A DNA stretch of 45,737 bases from Candidatus Avisuccinivibrio pullicola (GTDB lineage: Bacteria; Pseudomonadota; Gammaproteobacteria; Enterobacterales; Succinivibrionaceae). Shown piece by piece: positions 16,381 through 24,551 of the stretch; position 1 is the stretch's first letter, and every line of letters starts with the position of its first letter. A program made the position numbers and the translations under genes. Where the stretch lies: the NCBI GenBank assembly GCA_018713485.1, contig DVOQ01000055.1, positions 1-45,737 on the forward strand, read 5' to 3'. The notes below the pieces were generated by a model. That model ran no database searches and had not been told where the DNA came from. It saw only the letters and a program-made list of their open reading frames with translations.

Positions 16381-17433
16381 ATGATCTTTCGTTTAGGTGA
16401 ACTCTTCTGTGGTCCGGGCGGTATTGCCTGTGGAGCTCTGCACGCAAATATCGGGCGTGATGATTATCGTATTGAGCACGCATGGGCAAATGACTTTGAT
16501 GCTGATACCTGTGAAACATATCGTCACAATATTTGTCCGATGACGCCGGAAAGTGTGATTTGTGAAGATGTTCGTAAGCTTGATTTAAGTGTCTTATCTC
16601 CGATCGAGGCTTTAGCTTTCGGCTTCCCCTGTAATGATTTCTCTGTCGTTGGAGAGCAGAGAGGTTTTGATGGAAACTATGGGCCATTGTACAGCTATGG
16701 AGTAAAAGCTCTTAGGCAGTTTAAACCACTGTGGTTTCTTGCTGAGAATGTAGGCGGTTTACGCAGTGCCAATGAAGGAAAAGCCTTTGAAAAGATTCTG
16801 ACGGATATGCGTAATTCCGGTTATAGACTAACCGTTAATCTTTACCGTTTCGAGCGTTACGGTGTTCCTCAGGCGCGGCATCGCATTATCATTGTCGGGA
16901 TCCGGGATGATCAGAGTGTTGAGTTTAAGGTGCCGTCAACAGAGCCTTATGAGAAGGTAGATGTGTCTGCAAGAACTGCTCTTACGATTCCTCCAATCCC
17001 GAGGGATGCCTTCAATAATGAAGCTACTCTTCAGTCTGCTAGAGTAAAAGAAAGGCTGTCCTATATTAAGCCCGGTCAAAATGCATTTAATGCACAGTTA
17101 CCTGAACATCTTAAACTGAATATAAATGGTGCTCGCATAAGTCAGATCTATAAGCGGCTTGATCCAGATAAGCCTGCGTACACTGTTACGGGGTCTGGTG
17201 GCGGTGGTACTCATATTTATCACTGGTCAGAGCCAAGGGCTCTTACAAACCGTGAAAGGGCACGTCTTCAAACTTTTCCTGATGATTACATGTTTAAAGG
17301 GAAAAAAGAGAGTGTACGACGGCAGATTGGTATGGCTGTACCTGTCAGGGGGGCACAGATCATATTCGAGGCCATATTAAAGACCTTTGCCGGCATACCA
17401 TACTTAAGCATGGAACCAAGCCTGAAGGACTAG
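16381..17433 (+). CDS. DNA (cytosine-5)-methyltransferase of a restriction-modification island
   Basis: The 350 residues carry the ordered motifs of C5-cytosine methyltransferases: motif I as LFCGPGG (residues 8-14), the catalytic Pro-Cys of motif IV in FGFPCNDFSVVG (C84), motif VI ENV (122-124), motif VIII QARHR (164-168), and motifs IX-X near the end (RALTNRERARLQTFPDDY, then RRQIGMAVPV). All catalytic residues look present. The target-recognition region lies at about 180-280; its target sequence cannot be read by eye. It points toward the Z1/PLD nuclease pair, with only about 60 bases between the ends. The gene is AT-richer and uses codons unlike the neighbouring housekeeping genes, a sign of transfer. 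Confidence 0.93.
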   Translation: MIFRLGELFCGPGGIACGALHANIGRDDYRIEHAWANDFDADTCETYRHNICPMTPESVICEDVRKLDLSVLSPIEALAFGFPCNDFSVVGEQRGFDGNYGPLYSYGVKALRQFKPLWFLAENVGGLRSANEGKAFEKILTDMRNSGYRLTVNLYRFERYGVPQARHRIIIVGIRDDQSVEFKVPSTEPYEKVDVSARTALTIPPIPRDAFNNEATLQSARVKERLSYIKPGQNAFNAQLPEHLKLNINGARISQIYKRLDPDKPAYTVTGSGGGGTHIYHWSEPRALTNRERARLQTFPDDYMFKGKKESVRRQIGMAVPVRGAQIIFEAILKTFAGIPYLSMEPSLKD

Positions 17434-17494
17434 ACGTAAGTGGTTTCTCATCGTTCTGGTAGTGACGCTCTCACAAGCTGAAGCTTGCTGGTTT

Positions 17495-19372
17495 TCAGCG
17501 AGTGCTCATATAGACCACATTATCGGGTAGTTTGATGTTGGGGATCCATAATTTACGGTTCCCCCACCCCTTGGTTCCTGTAACCTTATATAAAGTAAGG
17601 ACAGGTTCGGCACTGAATTGCTTTCCAGTAGCCAGGTCATCGGGAGAAAGCATGGCTCCCGTACCTTTGGTTAGATCACGGTTGCGTCTTACGAGAAGAA
17701 TCAGTGGTAAGTCTGGTTTTTTCTCTTTAAGTACTTGGAGGCTTTTAAGAAACTCTTCCATATCAAAATCACCGCCACGAGATTCGATTTCATTAAGAAT
17801 ATTTATACCAAAGTCGATACTGGTACGGTGATAGCACTCCTTTTCGTCATAAATACTCAGCATTTCATCAAGCTTGGAAATGTCTTTATTTTCAGGATCC
17901 ATAGGAAAATAATTAGTGCCGCCTGAAAGGATGGAAATATTATCTGGGTTCAGAACATTGGAACGTGTCGGTTTGATGCCTTTTGAGTAATGGAGCTGAA
18001 CGATTGGATCTCTACCCTCCACCTGACGGATGATGGCATTATTAGTGGCATTGATATCTCTAAAACGCTTGTAGAGTAGCGGACTAATGAAGATTTTAAC
18101 AAGACCGGGATCGCGGTCATAACCAAAGATACGGTTATGTTGCCACAAAGTATCTGCATAAGAGATCCTGGTATTACGTGAATAGTAAAAAGTGTTTAAG
18201 GCGGGGAAGGTTATCCCGCGCCCAAGACTGTTCCCTCCTATGATAATATTGCAACCACAAAGATGCTCGTTACCGGAAATTTGATTCTTTGAGTTGAAAA
18301 CCAAAATCTTAATTTCGTTTTTGAGCAGTTCCTGTGTTTTAGCATAGGTTGCCTTAAACGGAGAGAGCTTAATTCTCTGATTATCAAGTTCCAGGAAAGT
18401 TTTTTGAGCAAGAATTTCAAAATACTCAGGGTTGTCTTTAAAAAACTCAAGACGCTGCTTAGTGATTGTTTTCCATTTTTCATGTACAGAAGTAGACGAG
18501 CTGGGGTGTATTAGCGCATTAGAAACTGAACGGTTGTCAATAAAACTTAATGCAGAAATCATCAAATGGCGAATCAAAAAATAATCGAAATCATGTGTTT
18601 TATCTTTATCATTAAGCAGATAAATTCCAGCGGGGATTTTCTCTGGATCTGAAAGATTTTCAGGAAAGAAGTAGTTTCCGCCAATATAACCCTTACTTGG
18701 TTTAAAATAATAAGAGAATTCCGGTTTAAACCCTGAATCTCTATCCTGGAGAAACAGTGACTGAGGTGTACCTGTTACCTGAAGATAGAAGCTTGCCGGA
18801 GTATGGGTTTTTATGGTGTATATATAGTTATTGATAGTGGATCTTTGGCCACTGTTTTTATTAGCTTCAGTATTTAATGAGCCGGCATCAGCTTCGTCAT
18901 CAATGATAAAAATTGGGTTGCCCTGCATTTGCTGGGAGTTTACAAGTATATTAGCCCAGTTCTTTAGTACAGAATGATTCTTTTTAAGAACAATGATGGT
19001 TTTATTTACGAGGTTATTTTGTTCAAAAAGGATCTCGTCTTTTTCAGAACATATACAAAACTGAGGAAGCTCGTTTCGAATTCTGGAAAGTGTCTGATCA
19101 TAAAGAGCATTAATATCTGACGTGAGAACAAGAAATACTGAAAAGTCATTATCCGCAGCTGAACAAAGCAGGGCAATCATCTGCGCCGTTTTTCCTGATT
19201 GTACATCGCCAAACAGGAGTCCCTGCTTATGAGATACATAATCAAAGTTTTCGATGTAATTGTTCGAAAATTCGCTGGCTGTTGCAAGCAGAGATTCTGC
19301 TAGTTGAGTTTGCTTCTGACTCCTGAAATTATTAAGATATCTACTAAGGAATCCATGAGTGGGTAAAGACAT
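17495..19372 (-). CDS. Z1-domain P-loop ATPase of the restriction-modification island
   Basis: The 625 residues have helicase-like ATPase motifs: Walker A GDVQSGKT (55-62), Walker B IIDDEAD (156-162), motif III-like VTGTPQS (199-205), and a Z1-domain signature near 379-418 (IGGNSLGRGITFPALNTF, then DTLWQHNRIFGYDRD, with a motif VI-like arginine). Z1 proteins are found with restriction and other defence genes and are thought to be ATP-driven motors or remodelling factors. The start codon overlaps the stop of the PLD nuclease gene by one base (shared base 19372), so the two are translationally coupled. AT-rich, like the other two genes of the island. Confidence 0.88.
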   Translation of the reverse strand: MSLPTHGFLSRYLNNFRSQKQTQLAESLLATASEFSNNYIENFDYVSHKQGLLFGDVQSGKTAQMIALLCSAADNDFSVFLVLTSDINALYDQTLSRIRNELPQFCICSEKDEILFEQNNLVNKTIIVLKKNHSVLKNWANILVNSQQMQGNPIFIIDDEADAGSLNTEANKNSGQRSTINNYIYTIKTHTPASFYLQVTGTPQSLFLQDRDSGFKPEFSYYFKPSKGYIGGNYFFPENLSDPEKIPAGIYLLNDKDKTHDFDYFLIRHLMISALSFIDNRSVSNALIHPSSSTSVHEKWKTITKQRLEFFKDNPEYFEILAQKTFLELDNQRIKLSPFKATYAKTQELLKNEIKILVFNSKNQISGNEHLCGCNIIIGGNSLGRGITFPALNTFYYSRNTRISYADTLWQHNRIFGYDRDPGLVKIFISPLLYKRFRDINATNNAIIRQVEGRDPIVQLHYSKGIKPTRSNVLNPDNISILSGGTNYFPMDPENKDISKLDEMLSIYDEKECYHRTSIDFGINILNEIESRGGDFDMEEFLKSLQVLKEKKPDLPLILLVRRNRDLTKGTGAMLSPDDLATGKQFSAEPVLTLYKVTGTKGWGNRKLWIPNIKLPDNVVYMSTR

Positions 19373-20586
19373 TATTGAGCCTCTTCTGCCTCATTTAGAT
19401 TAAGAATGTCCTGCTTAGCCAACATCTGACGCTCTGCCTCGCTGAGATCTCGGTCGTAGGCAAAGCCGAGTAACCATACCTCTAACTCATTGCCATTTTC
19501 ATCTTCCGCAATTTTGTCTGTTTTTTGTAGATAAAGACTATGGCATCCGTATTCATTTAGCATTTCTCTTGTGATCATTCCAGAACGACTGGTATCAGTT
19601 GCAATATCCTGCACCGGCTCAACTAAGCCCGCGGCCTCAAGGCGACCCTTTAACCATCGTCCTAGCAATTGCTCATTGCCCACAGCATTAAACTGCTTAT
19701 TGTTAGCACTGGTGGTATGTACTTTGAAGGAATGTCCGTCATCTGTAATAACTAAGAAAGGTTTACCTTTTTGAGGGTATCCGGGGAGTTTGTTAATAGA
19801 ATTGGAGACAGTAAACTGCACTTCGTACCAACTACGGAGTTTCCTTTTGCTTCTGGGGGAGGCATAGCAGGTATTTAAATTAGATTGTGTGTAGTGTCTT
19901 TTATCATCAATAAAGCGATCTTTAAAGTATGGCACTTTTAAAGGGAGCAGGAAGCGAGTACCAACAGCGTGTTTTTCATATAAACCCAGATCTCTCATAG
20001 AGACATCAGAGATCTCTGCCATGTCTTTAAGACTGCTGTTGTTTTCCCTCACAATTTTTACATTATGATCTTCATTGATATTAAAAGAAATTGGTGGCTG
20101 CTTGAGTTTATTAATAAAGGCTAAGCATTCTTTAAGCGTAGTTACGTCATCAAATCTAACTGCTACTTCATATTGACGTAAGGTAGGAGCATCTGGTTTG
20201 ATTGCGCTTAAATTTGCTGAGCCTAAAACGGCAGCAACCGGTTTGCCTGATTTTTTAAACAGGTAAACTTTACCATGATATTTAAATGACTTCACCATGC
20301 GGACTTCGCCAAGCCCCTCTGCCATCCACTGGCTATTTAGCTGGCGTGTTTTGCGGTAAGTCTTTTCAGAGATGCCCTCTACAAAATACATTCCCAGTAT
20401 GAGACAGATCCTGACGTGGAATTCTCGAATCAGCCTGTTTATTTCTGTTAAAGAAGGTTGTGAAACGTAGCCTACGGCTATATCAACTTCATCGCATTTA
20501 GAGAGTTCTCTTGAGAAAGATTCAATGAAATCACTTCCCGAGTTTTTCATCTTCAGAGGAGGAAGATTGCTGTACCACAGATCCAT
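19372..20586 (-). CDS. PLD-superfamily restriction endonuclease, NgoFVII-like
   Basis: The 404 residues start with an N-terminal phospholipase D-type nuclease domain (DIAVGYVSQPSLTEINRL near 35-52). It has one HKD motif, YHGKVYLF with H104 and K106 followed by GSANLS with N125. A single motif implies an active site built from two subunits, as in BfiI/NgoFVII-type enzymes. The C-terminal half (about residues 190-400, e.g. RSWYEVQFTVSNSINKLPG and FKVHTTSANNKQFNAVGNE) fits the DNA-binding region of NgoFVII-family enzymes. NgoFVII acts with a C5 methyltransferase, which fits the convergent methyltransferase gene here. Cleavage site unknown. Confidence 0.85.
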   Translation of the reverse strand: MDLWYSNLPPLKMKNSGSDFIESFSRELSKCDEVDIAVGYVSQPSLTEINRLIREFHVRICLILGMYFVEGISEKTYRKTRQLNSQWMAEGLGEVRMVKSFKYHGKVYLFKKSGKPVAAVLGSANLSAIKPDAPTLRQYEVAVRFDDVTTLKECLAFINKLKQPPISFNINEDHNVKIVRENNSSLKDMAEISDVSMRDLGLYEKHAVGTRFLLPLKVPYFKDRFIDDKRHYTQSNLNTCYASPRSKRKLRSWYEVQFTVSNSINKLPGYPQKGKPFLVITDDGHSFKVHTTSANNKQFNAVGNEQLLGRWLKGRLEAAGLVEPVQDIATDTSRSGMITREMLNEYGCHSLYLQKTDKIAEDENGNELEVWLLGFAYDRDLSEAERQMLAKQDILNLNEAEEAQ

Positions 20587-20604
20587 CGTTAAGCCTTAGT
20601 TTGC

Positions 20605-20632
20605 ATAATAAAAGATACTGCCATTGTGTCAC
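20605..20632 (-). promoter_or_regulatory. Promoter of the PLD nuclease-Z1 operon
   Basis: On the minus strand GTGACA (20627-20632, 5/6 match to the -35 consensus) and TATTAT (20605-20610) are 16 bases apart, with the -10 ending about 19 bases before the start codon. The rest of the 238-base gap to the ROK gene shows no gene that I can support. Confidence 0.55.
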
Positions 20633-20767
20633 AAAGGAGATATTCGGTAAATCTGAAATGCAGTTGTTCTTAGAGCAATGCTAACGTATAGCAAACTGAG
20701 TAAAACCCAAGATTGTGGTCGTAGATAAGATCATTATGAAAGCTAGTACATGTTTTAGCAATAGAGA

Positions 20768-20787
20768 AAGAGGCCCGCAGGCCTCTT
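20768..20787 (-). terminator. Terminator after the ROK kinase gene
   Basis: An 8-bp stem AAGAGGCC/GGCCTCTT with a 4-base loop is followed on the minus strand by TCTC. It lies about 40 bases past the stop of the ROK gene. Confidence 0.6.
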
Positions 20788-20824
20788 CCTCTGTATTCAG
20801 GTTATATTTCAGGAACAGGACGGA

Positions 20825-21652
20825 TTACTCTTTGTCCTTCCTGGACTTCTTCTTAGAGCCCTTTTCGTCCTTGTCCTTTTCCTTAGCCTCTTTGGCCAGC
20901 TCCTTAGCCTGTTTTACGCGGATCTCGCCGTACATGGCGGCACCGATGATACCGGCTAAATTGAGGCTTTCGGCCGGAATGACCGGGGCCTTGACGGTGA
21001 GCTCGTCCTTGAACTTGTCAAACTTCTTGGAAGCGCCGCCGCCTAAAATAAAGACGTCGGGGGCGAGGATGAACTCAATGTGGGAGAGATACTCGTTAAA
21101 ACGCTTGCCGAAATCCTTCCACTTGAGGCCCTCACGTTCACGGGCGGAGTCGGCGCAGTAACGCTCGGCGCTGTCTCCGTGGAGTAAGACGTGACCTAAC
21201 TCGGAATTAGTATAGAGCTTGCCATCGAGGAAGAGGGCCGAACCGATACCGGTACCGATGGTGATGACCATGGCCTTGCCGCGCTGATAAGCGCGTCCGG
21301 CACCGAAATGCATCTCGGCGATACCGGCCACGTCTGCATCGTTAGCCACGAACACTTCCTGTCCTACGGCGTCGGAGAAGACTTTCTCGACGGGGGTTTC
21401 TAACCAGGATTTATCGATATTGGCTGCCGTATAGACTACGCCGTTCACCACGCGGGCGGGGAAGCCACAGGCGATGGGGCCCTTCCAGCCTATCTGGGTG
21501 ACGAGTTCCTTTAAGGTTTCCGCCATGGCCTCAGGGGTAGCAGGCTTAGGGGTGGGGATCCTCAGTCTTTCGGTCTTGAGTTCCCCGGTCTTGGTATCCA
21601 CAATGGCACCCTTGATGCCGCTGCCACCGATGTCAACGCCTAAAATTTCCAT
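20825..21652 (-). CDS. ROK-family kinase, polyphosphate-glucokinase-like
   Basis: The 275 residues begin [19 protein letters not shown], the ROK/ASKHA phosphate-1 motif. [13 protein letters not shown] (catalytic aspartate), [15 protein letters not shown] (phosphate-2) and [13 protein letters not shown] follow. The lack of the zinc CxCGxxGC motif of most ROK kinases, together with the ELGH segment, points to the polyphosphate/ATP glucokinase branch. The last ~30 residues (after [19 protein letters not shown]) are almost all Lys/Glu/Asp, an unusual extension, perhaps for binding polyphosphate. I chose the start at 21652, as AGGAC precedes it; an in-frame ATG at 21670 is less good. Glucose is the likely substrate, but this is inference. 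Confidence 0.82.
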   Translation of the reverse strand: MEILGVDIGGSGIKGAIVDTKTGELKTERLRIPTPKPATPEAMAETLKELVTQIGWKGPIACGFPARVVNGVVYTAANIDKSWLETPVEKVFSDAVGQEVFVANDADVAGIAEMHFGAGRAYQRGKAMVITIGTGIGSALFLDGKLYTNSELGHVLLHGDSAERYCADSAREREGLKWKDFGKRFNEYLSHIEFILAPDVFILGGGASKKFDKFKDELTVKAPVIPAESLNLAGIIGAAMYGEIRVKQAKELAKEAKEKDKDEKGSKKKSRKDKE

Positions 21653-21781
21653 AATGTCCTCATTGTGCACACTAATCTGAATGCGTTAAGACTAACTGAC
21701 AGAGGAAATTTTAGCAGTTAACAAAATGTAAAAATATGCGCGAGGTGGCATTTAAGCCCCTTGTTTTTAAAAAACGCAGAC

Positions 21782-22327
21782 CTATTCCTCAAAAAACTCC
21801 GGGGCGTACTGCATGGTGCCGGTAACCTGCTTAAGGGCATGGGGACGGAGCTCCAGGGCCATAAAGCACTCTGAGGGCACCTTAAAGGGACAGGCAATGC
21901 CAAAGTCAGCGGCGCTCTTAAAGCCAAAGCGCGGGTAGTAGTCAGGGTGACCTAAGACGATGATGGCGTTAAAGCCTAAGTCTCGGGAGCGGGAGATGGC
22001 TTCCTGCATTAAGGCCGTTCCCACGCCCTGACGCTGACATTCGGGCAGCACGGCAAGCGGGGCTAAGGCAAGGACGGGAGTGCGGGTGAGGCCGTCATCT
22101 GCAAGGACAGAGGCTTCTGTGAGAAGGATATGGCCCACGCACTTACCTTCATAAGTCACGGCCACGAGGGAGAGTTGCGGGATAAAGGCCTCACTCTGAC
22201 GCAGGCGGGCTACCAGACGGTGCTCGGTATGCGAGCTTTCTTTGAGGTCGTGAAAAGCCGTGGCGATCAGGTCCTCGACGGCGGCATAGTCCTCTTGAGT
22301 TTCTTCACGGATCACTAAGTCCAGCAT
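21782..22327 (-). CDS. GNAT-family N-acetyltransferase (YhbS-like)
   Basis: The 181 residues begin MLDLVIREETQEDYAAVED. The acetyl-CoA binding loop is in LAPLAVLPECQRQGVGTALM (Q-x-x-G-x-G/A as QRQGVG), followed by VLGHPDYYPRFGFKSA, a segment typical of the YhbS branch (GdpaYY.rfGF). The acceptor is unknown. AAGGAG lies 7 bases upstream of the ATG at 22327, so this start is preferred over the in-frame ATG at 22390, which overlaps the putative promoter. Confidence 0.88.
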   Translation of the reverse strand: MLDLVIREETQEDYAAVEDLIATAFHDLKESSHTEHRLVARLRQSEAFIPQLSLVAVTYEGKCVGHILLTEASVLADDGLTRTPVLALAPLAVLPECQRQGVGTALMQEAISRSRDLGFNAIIVLGHPDYYPRFGFKSAADFGIACPFKVPSECFMALELRPHALKQVTGTMQYAPEFFEE

Positions 22328-22388
22328 GGCGCTCCTTAACTTTACTGTCTCAGCACGGAAGACGGCTACACAGGCCCTCTTTAGGGGC

Positions 22389-22394
22389 ATTGTA
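22389..22394 (-). promoter_or_regulatory. Putative -10 box (TACAAT) of the GNAT gene
   Basis: TACAAT on the minus strand lies 62-67 bases before the start; the -35 region is T/A-rich but not a consensus match. Confidence 0.4.
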
Positions 22395-22418
22395 AAAGAA
22401 AGACGCGGAATTTTTTAA

Positions 22419-22680
22419 GCGGAGCGCTTAATTACGCGGTACGGAATCCTCGTCAGTAATTTAGGAAGCGTGAACTTCAGGAGCGGTCCTGAAGCCTGAA
22501 TGCGAGGCCGATCTCAGTAGATCCTCCTCATAACTTAAGGAAAACGTTATGGTTTCGTATGAACTACCTACGCACTTACGTGCGAGGTTTCGTGAAGACG
22601 GTGCCTCACTTTTAGTAAGCACCCATTACCGGGCACTTACGGGCATGTCCACAATGCCCCCATCAGGCCGTAGCAAAAAA
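22419..22680 (+). mobile_element. Hairpin-rich stretch, possible right end of an IS200/IS605-type (tnpB) element
   Basis: 22419-22499 is an open 26-codon stretch ending YGILVSNLGSVNFRSGPEA and a stop, which reminds me of tnpB C-termini; its 5' part is gone. The stop is embedded in a perfect hairpin region: CTTCAGGA/TCCTGAAG at 22475-22494. Two more hairpins follow: CGCAC/GTGCG at 22571-22584 and GGGCAT/ATGCCC at 22641-22659. A folded RNA at and past the end of tnpB, with subterminal hairpins, is what IS605-type right ends look like. A small frame at 22550-22693 with AAGGA upstream is unlike any protein I know. The call is tentative. Confidence 0.35.
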
Positions 22681-22989
22681 GCCCGTTCCTGAATTCTTAG
22701 AGAGTATTGCACATGATCAAAATGTGCGACACCAGCCGCTTTCATCCCTAGGCTCACGCAAGGGGAATTACGCGGCATTAGTTAAAAAGGGCAAGTCGAC
22801 CGATTACGTGCGCGAGCGCGTGTGGGCGCGTCAGCAGCGCCTTGAGGAATGCCCCGACGGATCGCTTATTCTCGAGATACGACTACCAGCGAGCCGGAGC
22901 TGATGGCCTTTGTGCGGAGTTTTGGCGAGGAGGCGACCTTACTTAGTAAAGCCGATTTGCCCATGGAGAAACCGTCTGAGGTGCTATAG
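22619..22989 (+). pseudogene. Frameshifted 3' remnant of a WYL-domain regulator
   Basis: From about 22790 the sequence encodes DYVRERVWARQQRLEECPDG and LILEI, then, after a one-base shift near 22878, TTSEPELMAFVRSFGEEATL followed by LSKADLPMEKPSEVL and a TAG at 22987-22989. This is the C-terminal pattern of WYL proteins (vW..Q.le...dG.l.L.i ... l...v.sfG.e..lL...L). The helix-turn-helix and most of the WYL domain are missing, and the frame upstream (open from 22619) is not recognisable. WYL proteins are often regulators of defence or DNA-damage genes. The remnant is dead by truncation plus frameshift. Confidence 0.65.
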
Positions 22990-23164
22990 CCTCTAAAACA
23001 GCCGTAATCATGCCGTCGTGAGCGCTTAAAAAAGAAATTAATTCCTGTTTACGGAAACTTTGTGCTGTAAGATGGCAGCGGTGCTCTTGCAGGCCGCGGC
23101 CTTGGCCTTACGTACCGGATACTTAGCCCTCCGGCAGATCTCCGGAGGAAACCAACCGCAAATC

Positions 23165-23187
23165 AAGGGCCCCGCGCGGGCCCTTTT
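23165..23187. terminator. Terminator-type hairpin after the MetE-like gene
   Basis: A perfect 8-bp stem AAGGGCCC/GGGCCCTT with a 5-base loop is followed by TTTT on the plus strand and by a weaker T-containing stretch on the minus strand. It lies 16 bases past the minus-strand stop at 23203, so it may work in both directions. Confidence 0.6.
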
Positions 23188-23202
23188 AGCTTTTCATGAC
23201 GA

Positions 23203-24324
23203 TCAGGCGTCAGCCCACATCTCTCTGGCAATCTTTACCACGAGACGCACCTTGGCCCATTCGTCATCCTCGGTAATGAGGTTACCCTCCTCGGTGGACG
23301 AGAAACCGCACTGCGTGGAAAGGCAGAGGCGCTCCATGGGGACATACTGCGCGGCCTCGCGGATGCGCGCCTTTATGGCCTCGGGATCCTCTAGCGTGCC
23401 CACCTTGGAGGAGATGAGTCCTAAGACCACGGTCTGATCGGCGATGTGGCGTAAGGGCGTGAAGTCTCCGGCGCGCTCGGTATCGTACTCAAGGAAGAAG
23501 CCATCCACTTTGCAATGTCTGAAGAGCAGCGGGGCGACGGGCTCGTAACCTCCCGAGGAGAACCACGTGGAGCGGAAATTGCCGCGGCAGATGTGCATGG
23601 TGATGACCATGTTCGCGGGTTTTTCCTCCATGATACGGTTGATGACCTCAACGTAGTGCTTTGCGACACGGTCCACGTCAATGCCGCGGGCGGCGTAGGC
23701 GGCGCGCTTTTCAGAGGAGCAGAACTCGCCCCACGAGGTGTCGTCAAGCTGCAGGTAACGGCAGCCGCGCGCGTAGAGAGCCTTGACGGCATCAACCCAG
23801 GTCTGGGCGAGATCATCAAAGAGCACGTTCTCGCTGCGGTAAATCTCAATGGGAGCGTAATTTTCCTCACGCACGGCGCAGATAAGATGCAGCATCGAGG
23901 GCGAGGGGATGGTGAATTTGACGGGCGTGTCTCCGGCGAGGTGCTTTAAGCGCGTAAAGGCCTCAAGGAAGGGGTGTTTTTCAGGAAAGGCGAGTTTATC
24001 TACGATGCGGATGGTCTCGGCCTTGGGCTGACTGTCCTTAAAGGCCACCGACCAGGCTTTGGCCTTAACGTGCTCGATACCATCGAGGGCGGCTAAAAAG
24101 TCCAGATGCCAGAAGGCGCGGCGGAACTCGCCGTCGGTGACGGCCTTAAGCCCGTTGTCCGTCTGCTTTCTGATGAGGCGGGAGATTTCCGTGTCCTCGA
24201 TGGCGGTCAGCTCCTCGCGGGTGATTTTCCCCGCGTTAAAGAAGCTGCGGGCGTTGACGATGGCGGGAGTGCGCAGAAAGGAGCCTACGTGATCGGCGCG
24301 GTAGGGAGGCAGAAGATGTGCCAT
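23203..24324 (-). CDS. Cobalamin-independent methionine synthase-like protein (MetE C-terminal domain family)
   Basis: The 373 residues correspond to the catalytic C-terminal half of MetE alone, as in the YxjG/YxjH group. RADHVGSFLRTPAIV and VTDGEFRRAFWHLDF are family landmarks; LQLDDTSWGEF is in the substrate region; the zinc site is HICRGN (His and Cys) with the later Cys in LSTQCGFSS. The short form lacks the N-terminal folate-binding half of MetE, so the methyl donor may differ (free folate or another methyl compound); homocysteine as acceptor is likely. It stands alone between the WYL remnant and nnr. No SAM riboswitch is recognisable in the 227 bases upstream. Confidence 0.85.
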   Translation of the reverse strand: MAHLLPPYRADHVGSFLRTPAIVNARSFFNAGKITREELTAIEDTEISRLIRKQTDNGLKAVTDGEFRRAFWHLDFLAALDGIEHVKAKAWSVAFKDSQPKAETIRIVDKLAFPEKHPFLEAFTRLKHLAGDTPVKFTIPSPSMLHLICAVREENYAPIEIYRSENVLFDDLAQTWVDAVKALYARGCRYLQLDDTSWGEFCSSEKRAAYAARGIDVDRVAKHYVEVINRIMEEKPANMVITMHICRGNFRSTWFSSGGYEPVAPLLFRHCKVDGFFLEYDTERAGDFTPLRHIADQTVVLGLISSKVGTLEDPEAIKARIREAAQYVPMERLCLSTQCGFSSTEEGNLITEDDEWAKVRLVVKIAREMWADA

Positions 24325-24495
24325 GTTAATGTTAATCCTTAGCTATCCCTGAAGATAGCGCAGTGTTCGGTTATCAGGTGAGGTGCCCTTTAAAATGGGA
24401 CTTAAAAAAGTCTAGGGAAAACAGGGGACTAAGACAAGAGAGTGCGTCAAAAGAGCTAAGGCTTCACTATCGCGGTGCGCGTGGGCAAAAGAGGG

Positions 24496-24501
24496 TACAA
24501 T
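24496..24501 (+). promoter_or_regulatory. Putative -10 box (TACAAT) of nnr
   Basis: TACAAT lies 51-56 bases before the nnr ATG, in the context GGGTACAATC, which matches that of cca. No consensus -35 box is seen. Confidence 0.4.
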
Positions 24502-24551
24502 CACTTAAGCTGCTCTTTTAAAACAGCGCCCCGTACCTTAAGGAGAAAGTT

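Noticed and set aside
20715..21161. 148-residue plus-strand open frame across the ROK gene
   Set aside because: It runs antisense through the clearly coding ROK kinase; its serine/arginine-rich composition is that of a shadow frame.
24325..24551. SAM or cobalamin riboswitch upstream of the MetE-like gene
   Set aside because: No conserved riboswitch core or terminator/antiterminator pair could be recognised; the gap looks like two divergent promoters.
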